A stretch of 49,075 nt of DNA from Mikrocytos mackini (GCA_030180075.1 JASNJN010000010.1:1-49075), one strand, 5' to 3'; positions 29,411 through 39,128 are shown, numbered from the stretch's first letter. The notes: generated from the sequence alone by a model not told the origin. Numbers and translations are program-made.

Positions 29411-30760
29411 TTATTTTTCTTCATTTCTTTTCCTTTCCGCTTCTCTAGCTCCAGCTTCCCACAATTTTGTTTTCTTTACTCCCGTTCTATCTTGGGAAGT
29501 ATTTGTGTTACCATTGCTATTATTCGTGTCTGTTAATTCATAACCGTCGTTTTCATTTTTTACTCTTTCCCATTTATCTATTTTATCTCCTACTAAGCTT
29601 TCTACAAGATCTTGTCCCAGAGCGGAGTTGTTTCTAACTTCAACCCTATTAAGCTGTGTGAATATGCTTTCTTTGATCTTATCTAATTCCTCTCTTTCAT
29701 TTTTGTTAACCATTTCAAGTTTTTCAACTTCAAGAAGATGCTCCGGTGCATAGTAGTCGTAGTACTCGTGAAACGGAACCCGAACTTTACCATTAGCATT
29801 TTCTTTAAGATGAGAATCAGTAAGGACGGCCGTTTCCTTTGCCCAGCACCGGGCTACATTTCTGACTGTATAACCCCCTCCACCAAGAACTACTAACGGG
29901 ATCCCTGTATCTTTAATTCTCTTCGTACACCTACTATGTCCATTACTAGATAGGTTGAAGCAACCAAGTCTATCATGTGCTAGTGAATCTGTCCCACTTT
30001 GTAGCACGATTGCTTCCGGCCCAAACTTTTCAATACATCGGTCTATGATTGGGTTAAATATATATTCATATGATTCGTCATCCATTCCTTCAAATAAAGG
30101 CACATTGACTGAATAGTCTCTTCCATTATTAATGCCGTTATCTTTTATATGTCCAGTACCTGGAAAGAAGTCACCATATCTATGAAGCGATAGAGTAAGT
30201 ACCCTATCGCTTAAATAAAACGCTTCTTCGACCCCATCTCCATGGTGCACGTCTATATCAATGTAAAGGACTCTTTTATGGGTTTTTAATAGTTCGGCGA
30301 TTGAAAGGACGATGTCATTTATGTAACAAAATCCTGAAGCTTCGCTTCTTTTGGCATGATGTAGTCCGCCTGACCAATTAATGGCAATATCGGCGGTTTT
30401 CCTATTTATTCTGTGTGCGCATGCCAATGAACTTCCTGTGTAGGACAAGCAATAATCGAATATCCCATTGAAAATAGGACTGTCAGAGTCTATGTTGAAT
30501 CGTGCACACTCCCGAAGGTATTCGGATTGGTTTTCGGGCATACATGTATTTAGAAAGTTTACATAATCATCTGTGTGAAATTTTAAGAACTCCGAGGCGT
30601 CTATTGGCGCTGGAGAAAAACATTCGAGCTTTTTATCAATATTGTAGGAAAGAACGAGCTCGTGCGTCAATTTTACACGGTGTGGTTTCATTGGATGGGT
30701 GCTACCATACGAATAATTCCCAATATCGTTGTCATAGAAGTAGGAAATTCTTTTAGGCAT
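29411..30760 (-). CDS. RPD3: Class I histone deacetylase (RPD3/HDAC1 type)
   Basis: 449 aa counted from MPKRISYFYD. A further in-frame ATG 60 bp upstream (30820) would add a hydrophobic leader absent from the family, so I chose 30760. Zinc-dependent removal of acetyl groups from histone lysines, in repressor complexes. Catalytic residues are all present at HDAC1 positions minus six: His134-His135 (GGLHHAKRSEASG), zinc ligands Asp170 and His172 (DIDVHHGDGVEEAF) and Asp258, and Tyr297 (GGGGYTVRN). One oddity is QSGTDSL where RPD3 proteins read QCG(A/G)DSL. The C-terminal 100 residues are charged and divergent. It ends 88 bp from the convergent PI3-kinase and starts divergently from SCC3. Confidence 0.95.
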   Translation of the reverse strand: MPKRISYFYDNDIGNYSYGSTHPMKPHRVKLTHELVLSYNIDKKLECFSPAPIDASEFLKFHTDDYVNFLNTCMPENQSEYLRECARFNIDSDSPIFNGIFDYCLSYTGSSLACAHRINRKTADIAINWSGGLHHAKRSEASGFCYINDIVLSIAELLKTHKRVLYIDIDVHHGDGVEEAFYLSDRVLTLSLHRYGDFFPGTGHIKDNGINNGRDYSVNVPLFEGMDDESYEYIFNPIIDRCIEKFGPEAIVLQSGTDSLAHDRLGCFNLSSNGHSRCTKRIKDTGIPLVVLGGGGYTVRNVARCWAKETAVLTDSHLKENANGKVRVPFHEYYDYYAPEHLLEVEKLEMVNKNEREELDKIKESIFTQLNRVEVRNNSALGQDLVESLVGDKIDKWERVKNENDGYELTDTNNSNGNTNTSQDRTGVKKTKLWEAGAREAERKRNEEK

Positions 30761-31025
30761 ATTTTGAAAAAAAAGTTTAGAATAAAAATAAAATTCCCAA
30801 ACGATAAACCTACCTAACAAACATTAATTGCCAAATATAGGCGTGGCATTTGAATCTCCTGTTTTAAAAGCTCGAAATGATGGCATTCCTATGATTTAAA
30901 ACAAAACCTTTTAAATCTTTTCATGTTGTCTGTAGTTGGCACAACAAACCATCTGTCTGTATATTTGTATTTTCATAAATTTTTGGTTATCCTATTTTGA
31001 AACAAAAAATTATTTCACGCAAAAA
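30761..31025. promoter_or_regulatory. Shared divergent promoter region, RPD3-type HDAC / SCC3
   Basis: 265 bp between the chosen starts of two divergent chromatin genes. The strand toward SCC3 holds CATAAATTTTTGG about 50 bp before its ATG; the HDAC side has GGGAATTTTATTTTTATTC. Co-regulation is inference from the arrangement. Confidence 0.45.
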
Positions 31026-33539
31026 ATGGACGAACCACAAGTTCTAGACAAGGACATATTAGAATCTCCAATCAAGAAAACCAAACTTATTGAATCAGAT
31101 AATACGAATACTATCTTGAACCAAGACCCTCGGATTTCTTCTTTTTTCACTGACATTACAACCAAAGAGTTCAATAAGGTATTCAAATCATTGAAAGAAT
31201 CCGTCTCTTGGAAAGAAGATTTGTTATCTCTGTTGGGTCTTCCAGCTTCGGACGATGAATTCAATCACATCTTTTCACATGTGTTCTGCACTTTTTGGAA
31301 AGAGTTGGCAGTGTTTCTATACAAAAACGAAATAGTAACTTCTCCGCTTGACTTGATTATATCTGATATTATGAATGACTTCCAGACATCGACAAACAGA
31401 ACAATACGCCTTGCTGCTTACAACTTTCTTTTCTCATTTTTAGAGTGTTCACCATCTTCTGATTTATACGAGAAACTCTACTCAAAAGCATTTAGAGATG
31501 TGTTCCATAGCGTTCGATTATTGTCTATTGAAACTTTGAATCTGTTCTTGAAAGACGAAGAGCTTCAAGAGTTTATTTTACACGACCAAAAGCTAAAGTA
31601 TGCAGGGTGGCTTCTGAACGACAAAGAATACAAAGTCAGAGAACTCACACTGACCTTTATAGAGAAGATGTTACTGTGTGAAGATACATCAGCATTTGGT
31701 AAATCGGACAAAGCCAAGTTTTATAAGAAGTTCGGTCCTAGAATAGAAGATATGCTACACGACAAAAACCACAATGTTGTGATAAAAGCCATTGACCTAT
31801 TGGAGAAAACTCAAAAGGATGGTGACTACGACACATTAATATTAGAAGACAATGTAAAGATTCGTACAAAAATGGTGGACGTCTACACAAAGGGAAAGAA
31901 GATAAATATCACAGAACTAGAACAAATATTAAAAGATACATTGAAAGCTAATTATCCCGAAGAAGACAAAACTAGCTTAATAGCCCGCGCCATCAGTATG
32001 TTCATCACAAAGAAAAGACTCGTTTTGGACTATTCCCTAATCAAGAAGTTTAATGATTTTGAGTTCTACCTTACCATATCTCTGCTATCTCTAGTGAACA
32101 AACACAGCGAATGCACCGACAATACAGCACAGATTATGAGTATATTCTACAAGCTTTTCAAAAAGTTATGCACAACTAAAAACTATAACAGGCTTAAAAT
32201 AGCCTTAAAGAAAATAGCCACTGATAAGGTTAACATAGTACTTAAACAACAGGAATCAACTTTTGTCTACAACAAAATAGCCGGGCTGTTGAAAGACACC
32301 AATGAAAGGGAATATTTGAAATTCCTAGTCGGCCAACTTATCAACAATGAATACAACAGAGATTCATTGATGGCAATTCTGAGAAAAACGATCATCGCAC
32401 CCAGCTCAGAAACAGCAGTTAAAGAATTTAGAAACGAAAATAATGTGGCACTGATTAAAGAATTCCTTATAGTAACGAGCGAGCGCATACCAGGAATCCA
32501 ATTCTTCACTACAAAACAGCCACATACTGAGTGGGTCAAGTATTTCATTCTCGACAATACCCTGTTGAATAATTTCATCCTTGGCGATATTTCATGCAAC
32601 ACAGCAGAGGTAATCCTTTTGCAACTCACGTGGAAACTTAATATAATTTTGCCTTTAAACGGAAAGTTTAGCACTGATATTTTAATGCAGCCGAACAGGG
32701 AAGAAGCTATAAATAACATCGAAGACGAGGACGAACGTGGGCAACTACACTTCCTTCTGGAAGTGATTAACTCTATGGATTTGGAATCTTCGGGAAAAGT
32801 GTTAAACTCTTTAGTTGATAGTGCTAAGTATAAGAAACAAAGACAAACTTTTTTGGAATCCAAGGTTCTCCAGTATACTCAGAATATGGTGCTAATGTTA
32901 GGCGGACTGGAAGCCAAAAAGCAAAGCGGGCGTAGTTCAATGCTTCACACTCAACATGGAGAGAAGCTGTCGGAGTTCTATAAAGACGTTTTGTTGTTTG
33001 TAAAAAATATCAGAGAAAAGATACCCAAAGAAGAAAGCGAGAGTTTTGCTTATATTATAAAGACGTGTGTTTCCCTAGATTTTGTTTCACAAATAAATGA
33101 ACGCAGTTTGGGAAGTTTAAAACAAACTCTAATTCTAAAAATGCTCTGTGAAAACATCAAAGCAGTAGACGAGGGATTTACAAAAACTCACGTACAGCTG
33201 TTTAGGGAGATAAAACAGGTACAGAACGAAGATTACATAATAGGATTATACATGGAGTTATGTTATCAATTGATAAAGAATGGGAACATTGAAGATTTGG
33301 ATCTTTTAAAGATACAAGACATTAGGAGGTTATTCTTTGGGTATAAAGGAAAGGGGATCGAAAAGGGGGTGATGAAAGCAATCGAACATATAAAGACTGA
33401 CATAAACATTGACATGGGCATCCAGGCTGAAGTTCAGGAAAGGATAGTGGGCCTCGTTGATTTGTTTGTATCAACATTTAATATTAAATACCCTAAGTTA
33501 TCATTGGAAATTAAAACGCTGTTGGAGCAGAATAATTAA
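31026..33539 (+). CDS. SCC3: Cohesin subunit SCC3/STAG (stromalin)
   Basis: 837 aa from MDEPQVLDKD. An in-frame ATG 30 codons upstream is less likely, since it adds a hydrophobic stretch foreign to a nuclear protein. SCC3 binds the kleisin and DNA in the cohesin ring that holds sister chromatids. The stromalin conserved domain is visible at about residues 155-240: FRDVFHSVRLLSIETLNLFL, then LKYAGWLLNDKEYKVRELTL, matching the STAG pattern of R(D/x)VxxxIRxxCxxxL and LKYxGWxLxDKxxxVR. The rest is HEAT-like helices. It is much shorter than yeast or animal homologues (about 1,150-1,250 aa), lacking long tails, as expected for a reduced genome. It ends 44 bp from the convergent PTEN-like gene. Confidence 0.85.
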   Translation: MDEPQVLDKDILESPIKKTKLIESDNTNTILNQDPRISSFFTDITTKEFNKVFKSLKESVSWKEDLLSLLGLPASDDEFNHIFSHVFCTFWKELAVFLYKNEIVTSPLDLIISDIMNDFQTSTNRTIRLAAYNFLFSFLECSPSSDLYEKLYSKAFRDVFHSVRLLSIETLNLFLKDEELQEFILHDQKLKYAGWLLNDKEYKVRELTLTFIEKMLLCEDTSAFGKSDKAKFYKKFGPRIEDMLHDKNHNVVIKAIDLLEKTQKDGDYDTLILEDNVKIRTKMVDVYTKGKKINITELEQILKDTLKANYPEEDKTSLIARAISMFITKKRLVLDYSLIKKFNDFEFYLTISLLSLVNKHSECTDNTAQIMSIFYKLFKKLCTTKNYNRLKIALKKIATDKVNIVLKQQESTFVYNKIAGLLKDTNEREYLKFLVGQLINNEYNRDSLMAILRKTIIAPSSETAVKEFRNENNVALIKEFLIVTSERIPGIQFFTTKQPHTEWVKYFILDNTLLNNFILGDISCNTAEVILLQLTWKLNIILPLNGKFSTDILMQPNREEAINNIEDEDERGQLHFLLEVINSMDLESSGKVLNSLVDSAKYKKQRQTFLESKVLQYTQNMVLMLGGLEAKKQSGRSSMLHTQHGEKLSEFYKDVLLFVKNIREKIPKEESESFAYIIKTCVSLDFVSQINERSLGSLKQTLILKMLCENIKAVDEGFTKTHVQLFREIKQVQNEDYIIGLYMELCYQLIKNGNIEDLDLLKIQDIRRLFFGYKGKGIEKGVMKAIEHIKTDINIDMGIQAEVQERIVGLVDLFVSTFNIKYPKLSLEIKTLLEQNN

Positions 33540-33583
33540 ATAATATGCAAACCTATGATTTTATACAGTATAACATTGTTAAA

Positions 33584-35140
33584 TTAGTTCGCATTTTTAT
33601 CTTCGATTTTGTCTAGGAATTCCTCTTCATCCATATCCAGATCTCCAACATCTTCGTCTTCATCCTCATCTTCTAACTCTTCTTCCTGCACATCAACATT
33701 ATCCATTTCTTCCAGTTCTTCCTTAGTTTTTTCCACGATATTATTTGCTATAGGGGTATTCTCTTCCTGATTTTCGTCATTCTGTTTTGTCTCAGTTACT
33801 TTTTCGCCATCGTTCTTTTGTTCAATTTCAATATCTTCCTTTTGAATCTTTATGTTTTTAACAGCACCATCACCTTTATTTTCGTCCTCGTGTTCATCTT
33901 TATGTTCCACATCGCTTTCGGCTAAATCCAATTCATCCATAATAGCCTCGATATTATCCTCTATATGTTTACTGTTCTCGGAACTCCCCAATAAATTAAA
34001 AGAGTTTATCATGTCCACCCATTCTTTAACATTATCCTCGTTATTTTCCCTGTTGAAAATCAAAGTAATTTTCATGTTTTCTTTGTTTACAATGTGGGTT
34101 CCTATTTGATCGAGTTCCTTTAATTTCAGGCTAAACGCGCAGCTCTTACTATCTTTATCTTCGGCGTATGGTATTAACATAGAACTGTTTACCATGAACC
34201 GAACCCAATTTTCAACTTTGAACTTCTTACTATCTTCGTCTTTCTTTTTCCTATTCTTTATCCTTACTATGAAATCGCCTTCTACTTTAACCGGTTCTTT
34301 CAAATTTAGCAGAGCAAACGACTCTTCCTTTGGAAACTCAATACAGTTTTCTAACGACTTTGTATCAGAATAAATAAGTACATTTTTCTGGATTATGTCT
34401 ACGATAGGAGTAAACAGCTCTGTGTCTAAATTTGGAATGTTGTAAATCTGTATAGCCTTTAAAACTAGGGGCCCGGCTATCGACTTTTCCTTTAATTTTC
34501 CGGCATTCAATCTTTTTTTAAGTTCCTGTATCTTTACGATGTAGTTCATGTATCTTATATGGCTCTTGCAAAGATACTTGGAAATATCCGTGTCGAAGCT
34601 TGCCATTATATCCTTGAACCCGAACTCGCCCTTTTTATCTAGGTATTTGTAAACAGCAGCGATTATGTACGCTCTTTGAATGTTATCTTTACACCCAATC
34701 ACGATTGCACTGTCTTGCTCATTGTCTTTTCCGCCTTTCTCCACCGCGGCGTACAAAGGCTTTTCTGACAAGAACTTCTTCATTGTACGAACAATGTTGA
34801 TTGTGATTATTAAGGGGATCGATATGTAACCGCGACATTCAAAACTTATGACATTGTCAGCCATTATTGGCCTGGGGCTAAGATTTATAACAAGAAGGCC
34901 CCCTTTGTGCTTCTCTTCGAGAATAGAGATAGTCGTCTTTAACTCGTCGCTATTTACAAGGTCGTGGTTCGTGAATAAAGAGTAAATTCTTGGCTCTTGG
35001 TTGATTTCTCGAAGACAATTGATATCATTGAGTCCCCCAGCGAATAGACCAGAGTATGTTATTTTATCAATGGTTTCTTTGGTCTGTGAGATGAACGAAG
35101 TGGTTGCGTTAGATACAGTGTTGTAGAGATTTGAAAACAT
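33584..35140 (-). CDS. Auxilin/PTEN-family phosphatase-like and C2 protein
   Basis: 518 aa. Residues about 25-215 form a PTEN-type phosphatase-like domain closest to auxilin/GAK: LLVINLSPRP matches auxilin YTVYNLSPKS, and SHIRYMNYIVK matches the S-x-x-RY motif. The P-loop position reads VIGCKDNIQRAYIIAA: Cys150 and Arg156 keep the CX5R spacing, but the loop glycines and the preceding His are gone, so catalysis is doubtful. Residues about 220-365 are the PTEN-type C2 domain (FTPIVDIIQKNVLIYSD, GDFIVRI, WVRFMVNSSMLI, LKLKELDQIG). The tail from about 385 is strongly acidic. No kinase, clathrin-box or J domain is seen. A membrane phosphoinositide adaptor is the likeliest role (inference). Confidence 0.72.
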   Translation of the reverse strand: MFSNLYNTVSNATTSFISQTKETIDKITYSGLFAGGLNDINCLREINQEPRIYSLFTNHDLVNSDELKTTISILEEKHKGGLLVINLSPRPIMADNVISFECRGYISIPLIITINIVRTMKKFLSEKPLYAAVEKGGKDNEQDSAIVIGCKDNIQRAYIIAAVYKYLDKKGEFGFKDIMASFDTDISKYLCKSHIRYMNYIVKIQELKKRLNAGKLKEKSIAGPLVLKAIQIYNIPNLDTELFTPIVDIIQKNVLIYSDTKSLENCIEFPKEESFALLNLKEPVKVEGDFIVRIKNRKKKDEDSKKFKVENWVRFMVNSSMLIPYAEDKDSKSCAFSLKLKELDQIGTHIVNKENMKITLIFNRENNEDNVKEWVDMINSFNLLGSSENSKHIEDNIEAIMDELDLAESDVEHKDEHEDENKGDGAVKNIKIQKEDIEIEQKNDGEKVTETKQNDENQEENTPIANNIVEKTKEELEEMDNVDVQEEELEDEDEDEDVGDLDMDEEEFLDKIEDKNAN

Positions 35141-35149
35141 TTTCTTTTG

Positions 35150-35165
35150 AAATTAAAAATTTTTG
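35150..35165 (-). promoter_or_regulatory. AAATTT-type motif of the PTEN-like gene
   Basis: AAATTAAAAATTTTTG, about 10 bp from the start codon on the minus strand. Confidence 0.45.
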
Positions 35166-35378
35166 AAACACATCTGTAACATCTAAGGAGCCAAATATCC
35201 AATCAAACAACAATATATTAAATTTTAATGATTTTGAAACATAAATATCTCAAAATGATTCCATTGAAGTGTAAAATTGCCTCACAACAAGTTAATCAAC
35301 TGCTTTATCGTCTAATTAAAAATACTTACACAAAATAAATCTATTTTATACATATTTAATAAACCTCTGTTACCCACA

Positions 35379-36635
35379 TTACATTGTGATCATTTTATCA
35401 ATTTTCATCTTTGAATAATTTTTTGTTTTGAAATAAATTACCCATCTTTCTATTCCGTTTTTAATTTCCTTTTTGATATACTTCCATTTGTATATTTCGA
35501 GTTCATCTAACACTCCTGGTTCTAAATCTCTACAGTGTATTGACCTTTGATAATTTATTACTCCATCATCTTTTATAATTTCCTTTTCTAAATAATCAAA
35601 ATCATGCTCGACTAATTCTTTGTACCAACATCTATACTTTATCTTATTGTATTCCCCTATTTTTAATATGACGACTAAATTATGTAATTTCATTCTAATT
35701 AAGTTTTTATTATGATTAATTCTAATCTTTGTTTGATTTATACTGGCAGCTGTGTACCCATCTTGTTTGAACTCTAAGTTGAAATGCCCGTGCACTTTTG
35801 CTAACAACGAAACTCCGTCGTTAGATATATGGAAACTACGATGCAACCCCAAATGATAGCTTCCCATTTGTTGTCTGTTTCTAACCTTAACAATCGAAAT
35901 TGGCGATTTTAATCTGTGAATCTGTTGGTAATGGTTATAGTCATAGGAAATTAAACTATCAAGTTCTGTGACGTTTTTGTCAATATTGTAATCTTTGGTT
36001 AATACACCTTTGATGAAGAAAATTCCGTCTTTCATGTAACCTTCAAAGGATTGTCCATTTTCCATAGCAACAATTACACGGTCCCCTGTTAATATCGAAA
36101 TATTTTTTATTTTAGGATGTATTCTGGATGCTAAACTGTCATGGCAAGTTTTTATAATCAGTTCCTTTCCGAACCTGTTATCCGAATCATCTTTAATTTC
36201 ATATTCGAAGTTGTAATGGTTAATTAGGTGCTCTATCTTAGCAACTGCAGAGTGACCAGGGGCAACAAACCTGCAAAATTTGGTGTGAGAATCGAAATGT
36301 ACAATTTGGTTCAAGAAGGAAATCTCTGTCCTGGGGTTTCCGTAGTCATTGGAATAACATTTAATCCATTGGGTTTTAACACCCTTTGGAATAATATAGT
36401 GGATTTTGTCAATTATAAAAGTGTTTATGGATGGTTTGGAGTGTATAGTCTTCCCGAGTACTTCAATTTCCAATAGTTTATGTTTTTGGTTAGCCGAATG
36501 AAATTCGAACATAAGTTTATCCTGGCTTACAATAACCGATGTCCTCTCAAATAGGTCATAGAATCTTGAAGTACGCGTTTGTGTTCTGTATCTTGCAGAA
36601 ACTAAGAGTGAAATTAGAAAAGCAAAAAATAACAT
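35379..36635 (-). CDS. Secreted orphan protein, 418 aa
   Basis: It starts with a signal peptide (MLFFAFLISLLVSA, likely cleavage near residue 14) followed by RYRTQTRTSRFYD. The rest is soluble, basic and His/Lys/Tyr-rich with alternating hydrophobic residues suggesting beta structure, and few cysteines. No membrane span after the signal. I do not recognise a family. It lies between the PTEN-like gene and ThrRS, all on the minus strand, with 238 and 132 bp gaps. No AAATTT motif stands directly before its ATG, unlike the housekeeping genes, which may mean different control. Export to the spore wall or host is inference. Confidence 0.82.
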   Translation of the reverse strand: MLFFAFLISLLVSARYRTQTRTSRFYDLFERTSVIVSQDKLMFEFHSANQKHKLLEIEVLGKTIHSKPSINTFIIDKIHYIIPKGVKTQWIKCYSNDYGNPRTEISFLNQIVHFDSHTKFCRFVAPGHSAVAKIEHLINHYNFEYEIKDDSDNRFGKELIIKTCHDSLASRIHPKIKNISILTGDRVIVAMENGQSFEGYMKDGIFFIKGVLTKDYNIDKNVTELDSLISYDYNHYQQIHRLKSPISIVKVRNRQQMGSYHLGLHRSFHISNDGVSLLAKVHGHFNLEFKQDGYTAASINQTKIRINHNKNLIRMKLHNLVVILKIGEYNKIKYRCWYKELVEHDFDYLEKEIIKDDGVINYQRSIHCRDLEPGVLDELEIYKWKYIKKEIKNGIERWVIYFKTKNYSKMKIDKMITM

Positions 36636-36767
36636 TTGAATAGATAGTGAACTCCTAAACAGTTGTTCTCTACGCTCTTACATTGAAATATATTTAGCAC
36701 ACAGTTAAAATACATACAAATAACGCTTTATCTTTAATATCATTCCCATTTATTTAGTTATGTCGAC

Positions 36768-38987
36768 TTAGAAGTCACATGTTATCTTGTCTCTGTTTAA
36801 TTTAATTGCACTCTTCACATTTGCAATGAATTCATCGAGTTTGAATTCTTTGACCACATTCTTTTTCCTTATAGTCACTGTTTTGTTTTCCACTTCCTTT
36901 GATCCAATGCATACGATGTAACAGTAATTGAAACTTCTCCCGCGAACTATTTTCTTGTTAAGAGAGTTGCTACTGTGGTCCACTTCGGCTTCGCATCTCA
37001 TTCTTTTAAGCGCATCTTTGAGCTCTTCGCAATAGTTCTTCATCTCCGCGTTGTCGGCAATAGGAACGATGTATACTTGGTAAGGAGACAACCAGAATGG
37101 AAACTTGCCTTCGTAGTGTTCTATCAAAATAGCAATGAATCTCTCCAAACTTCCCATTATTGCTCTGTGTATAATTACGGGTGTCTTTAATTTATTTTCA
37201 GTGTCGGAGTATTTGAGTCCAAATCGAGCAGCTGTCTGGAAATCTAACTGTATTGTAGCACATTGATGTTCTCTTCCCATTTTATCTGAAAGCTTGAAAT
37301 CAATCTTAGGGCCATAGAAAGCTCCGTCTCCTGGATTTAATTCCCATTTACCTTCCATGTTCTTGTCGAGACTGTTTTTGAGCATACTCTCTGCCTTAGA
37401 CCATACGTCCCCAATAACTTCTTTTTCACTAACTTTCGAAGTGAACTTTTCTATAGAGTTTGTACTTTCTAAATTAAGTTTGTCCAGAACAAGGTTATCT
37501 GGTTTTGTGCTTAGTTCTGCTTTGAATTTGAAACCAAATAAGTTATAAACTTCATCAATGAACTTGATCAGTTTATTTATTTCTTCGTCTACATGCTCTA
37601 GTGTGCAGTAAATGTGGGAATCGTCTTGCACAAATTTTCTTACTCTTGTTAGCCCTGACAATGCACCAGTGAGTTCGTTCCTATGCAAAATCCCAAATTC
37701 AAATAATCTTAATGGTAATTCTTTGTAACTTCTGTTCTGGGAGTCAAATAACAGACAGTGTCCAGGACAATTCATAGGTTTAAGACTAAAGTCTTGAGTA
37801 TCTACTTTAAAGGCAAACATATTTTCTGCATAGTTAGCCGAGTGTCCCGATATGTCCCACAAGTCCTTATGGAAGATGTTTGGTGTGTTCACTTCAACAT
37901 ATCCTTTCTCGGTAAATTTCTTTCTCATATACTCTTTAAGTCTTTGGTACAGAAGTGCACCTTTAGGTAGCCAGAAAATAGACCCGGGGCTCAGTTTATG
38001 GTTGAAAAATAAATTCAATTTAGCACCTAGTTTTCTATGGTCTAGTGATTTAAGCATTTCTTCCTTTTTAATAAATTGGTCCAATTGTTTTTGTGATGGA
38101 AAGGCTGTACCGTATATTCTTTGTAACGATGGATTTTCTTTGATATGCTTCCAATAGATGCTTCCTACTTCCATAACCTTCATAGATGCTACCATCGATG
38201 TATCAGGGAGGTGTGGACCTCGGCACAAATCAACAAAGTCTCCTACCTTGTAAGCAGTTAGCACATCCCCGGCTTTGTGTCGATCTTCTATTATCTCAAG
38301 TTTAAATTGATTGTCAGAAAACATGCGTGTTGCATCTGTATAAGATAATACAACACGTTGAATTGGTCTCTCGCCGAAGTCTTTGCAAACATTTATAAAT
38401 TCTTTTTCTATCGCTTCATAGTCTGATTGTGAAATTACTTTGGAAGATGTTTCTTCGTTTTTTGAAAGTTCGGCGTCGTAGAAAAATCCTTTTGGTGTGG
38501 CTGGTCCGTCTGCTAAGATTCCCTCGAACTTCTTCTCCAAAACAAAACCAAGGAGATGAGCGCAGGAATGCCAGTATACACCCAAGGCCCTTTTATCGGT
38601 GCCGTCATCAGCAGTGCCCGATAGATCTTGGGAAGTAACTTGTTTAAAAGATAGAAGAGGAAAGTCTATAGAACAACTTTGTTCTATCGGACGGTTGAGA
38701 TCAAACAATGATCCGTCTATCTCGGCTACTACAACGTCGCTCTTCATTTTAAATACCTGCTTCTTCTTGGAAGCTAACTTCTCTAATAAAGTCTTTGGTG
38801 TTTCTGTGTAAGCAACGCATTTGAAAGTTTCTGAGATTTCGGGTGATCCTGGCTTGGTGATTTTTACTTTAACTTCTATATCGACTCCATTGGTCTTCTT
38901 CTTCTCAAGTTCCTCGGTTTGATTTTTGTAAAGTTCGTCAAACACGTCACTCCTGTGTTGGTATGTTTTTTGAAACTTCCTTTCCAT
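36768..38987 (-). CDS. THS1: Threonyl-tRNA synthetase, cytosolic
   Basis: 739 aa, the length of eukaryotic cytosolic ThrRS. Joins threonine to tRNA-Thr using ATP. Domains: N-terminal extension, TGS (about 35-115), second additional/editing domain with HSCAH (140-144), class II catalytic core and C-terminal anticodon-binding domain (about 630-735). Zinc ligands of the active site appear as Cys near 406 (MNCPGH), His near 457 (DDSHIYC) and His near 606 (IIHRAIMGSLERF, which includes motif 3). Motif 2 is seen around RLFEFGILHRNE. AATTTTTAAA directly precedes the ATG. A decayed paralogue of its C-terminal part lies at 15004-15582. Diverges from the first member of the membrane-protein family (158 bp between). 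Confidence 0.96.
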   Translation of the reverse strand: MERKFQKTYQHRSDVFDELYKNQTEELEKKKTNGVDIEVKVKITKPGSPEISETFKCVAYTETPKTLLEKLASKKKQVFKMKSDVVVAEIDGSLFDLNRPIEQSCSIDFPLLSFKQVTSQDLSGTADDGTDKRALGVYWHSCAHLLGFVLEKKFEGILADGPATPKGFFYDAELSKNEETSSKVISQSDYEAIEKEFINVCKDFGERPIQRVVLSYTDATRMFSDNQFKLEIIEDRHKAGDVLTAYKVGDFVDLCRGPHLPDTSMVASMKVMEVGSIYWKHIKENPSLQRIYGTAFPSQKQLDQFIKKEEMLKSLDHRKLGAKLNLFFNHKLSPGSIFWLPKGALLYQRLKEYMRKKFTEKGYVEVNTPNIFHKDLWDISGHSANYAENMFAFKVDTQDFSLKPMNCPGHCLLFDSQNRSYKELPLRLFEFGILHRNELTGALSGLTRVRKFVQDDSHIYCTLEHVDEEINKLIKFIDEVYNLFGFKFKAELSTKPDNLVLDKLNLESTNSIEKFTSKVSEKEVIGDVWSKAESMLKNSLDKNMEGKWELNPGDGAFYGPKIDFKLSDKMGREHQCATIQLDFQTAARFGLKYSDTENKLKTPVIIHRAIMGSLERFIAILIEHYEGKFPFWLSPYQVYIVPIADNAEMKNYCEELKDALKRMRCEAEVDHSSNSLNKKIVRGRSFNYCYIVCIGSKEVENKTVTIRKKNVVKEFKLDEFIANVKSAIKLNRDKITCDF

Positions 38988-39000
38988 TTTAAAAATTTAA
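38988..39000 (-). promoter_or_regulatory. AAATTT-type start-adjacent motif of ThrRS
   Basis: TTTAAAAATTTAA directly abuts the start codon on the minus strand. Confidence 0.5.
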
Positions 39001-39128
39001 CTTTTATTATACAAACAACAAACTACGCCTTCTCGTCGACAGAACATTTGGATATGGCGTTAAAATATTTTATTAAGCGTCGAAACACCATATTGAATCA
39101 TATGACAAGTAAAAGTACAGCTACACTC

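Noticed and set aside
30761-30820. Upstream ATG for the histone deacetylase
   Set aside because: It adds 20 hydrophobic residues absent from the family, whereas MPKRISYFYD matches the usual N-terminus.
30936-31025. Upstream ATG for SCC3
   Set aside because: It adds a hydrophobic leader unsuited to a nuclear protein; the ATG at 31026 follows an A-rich leader.
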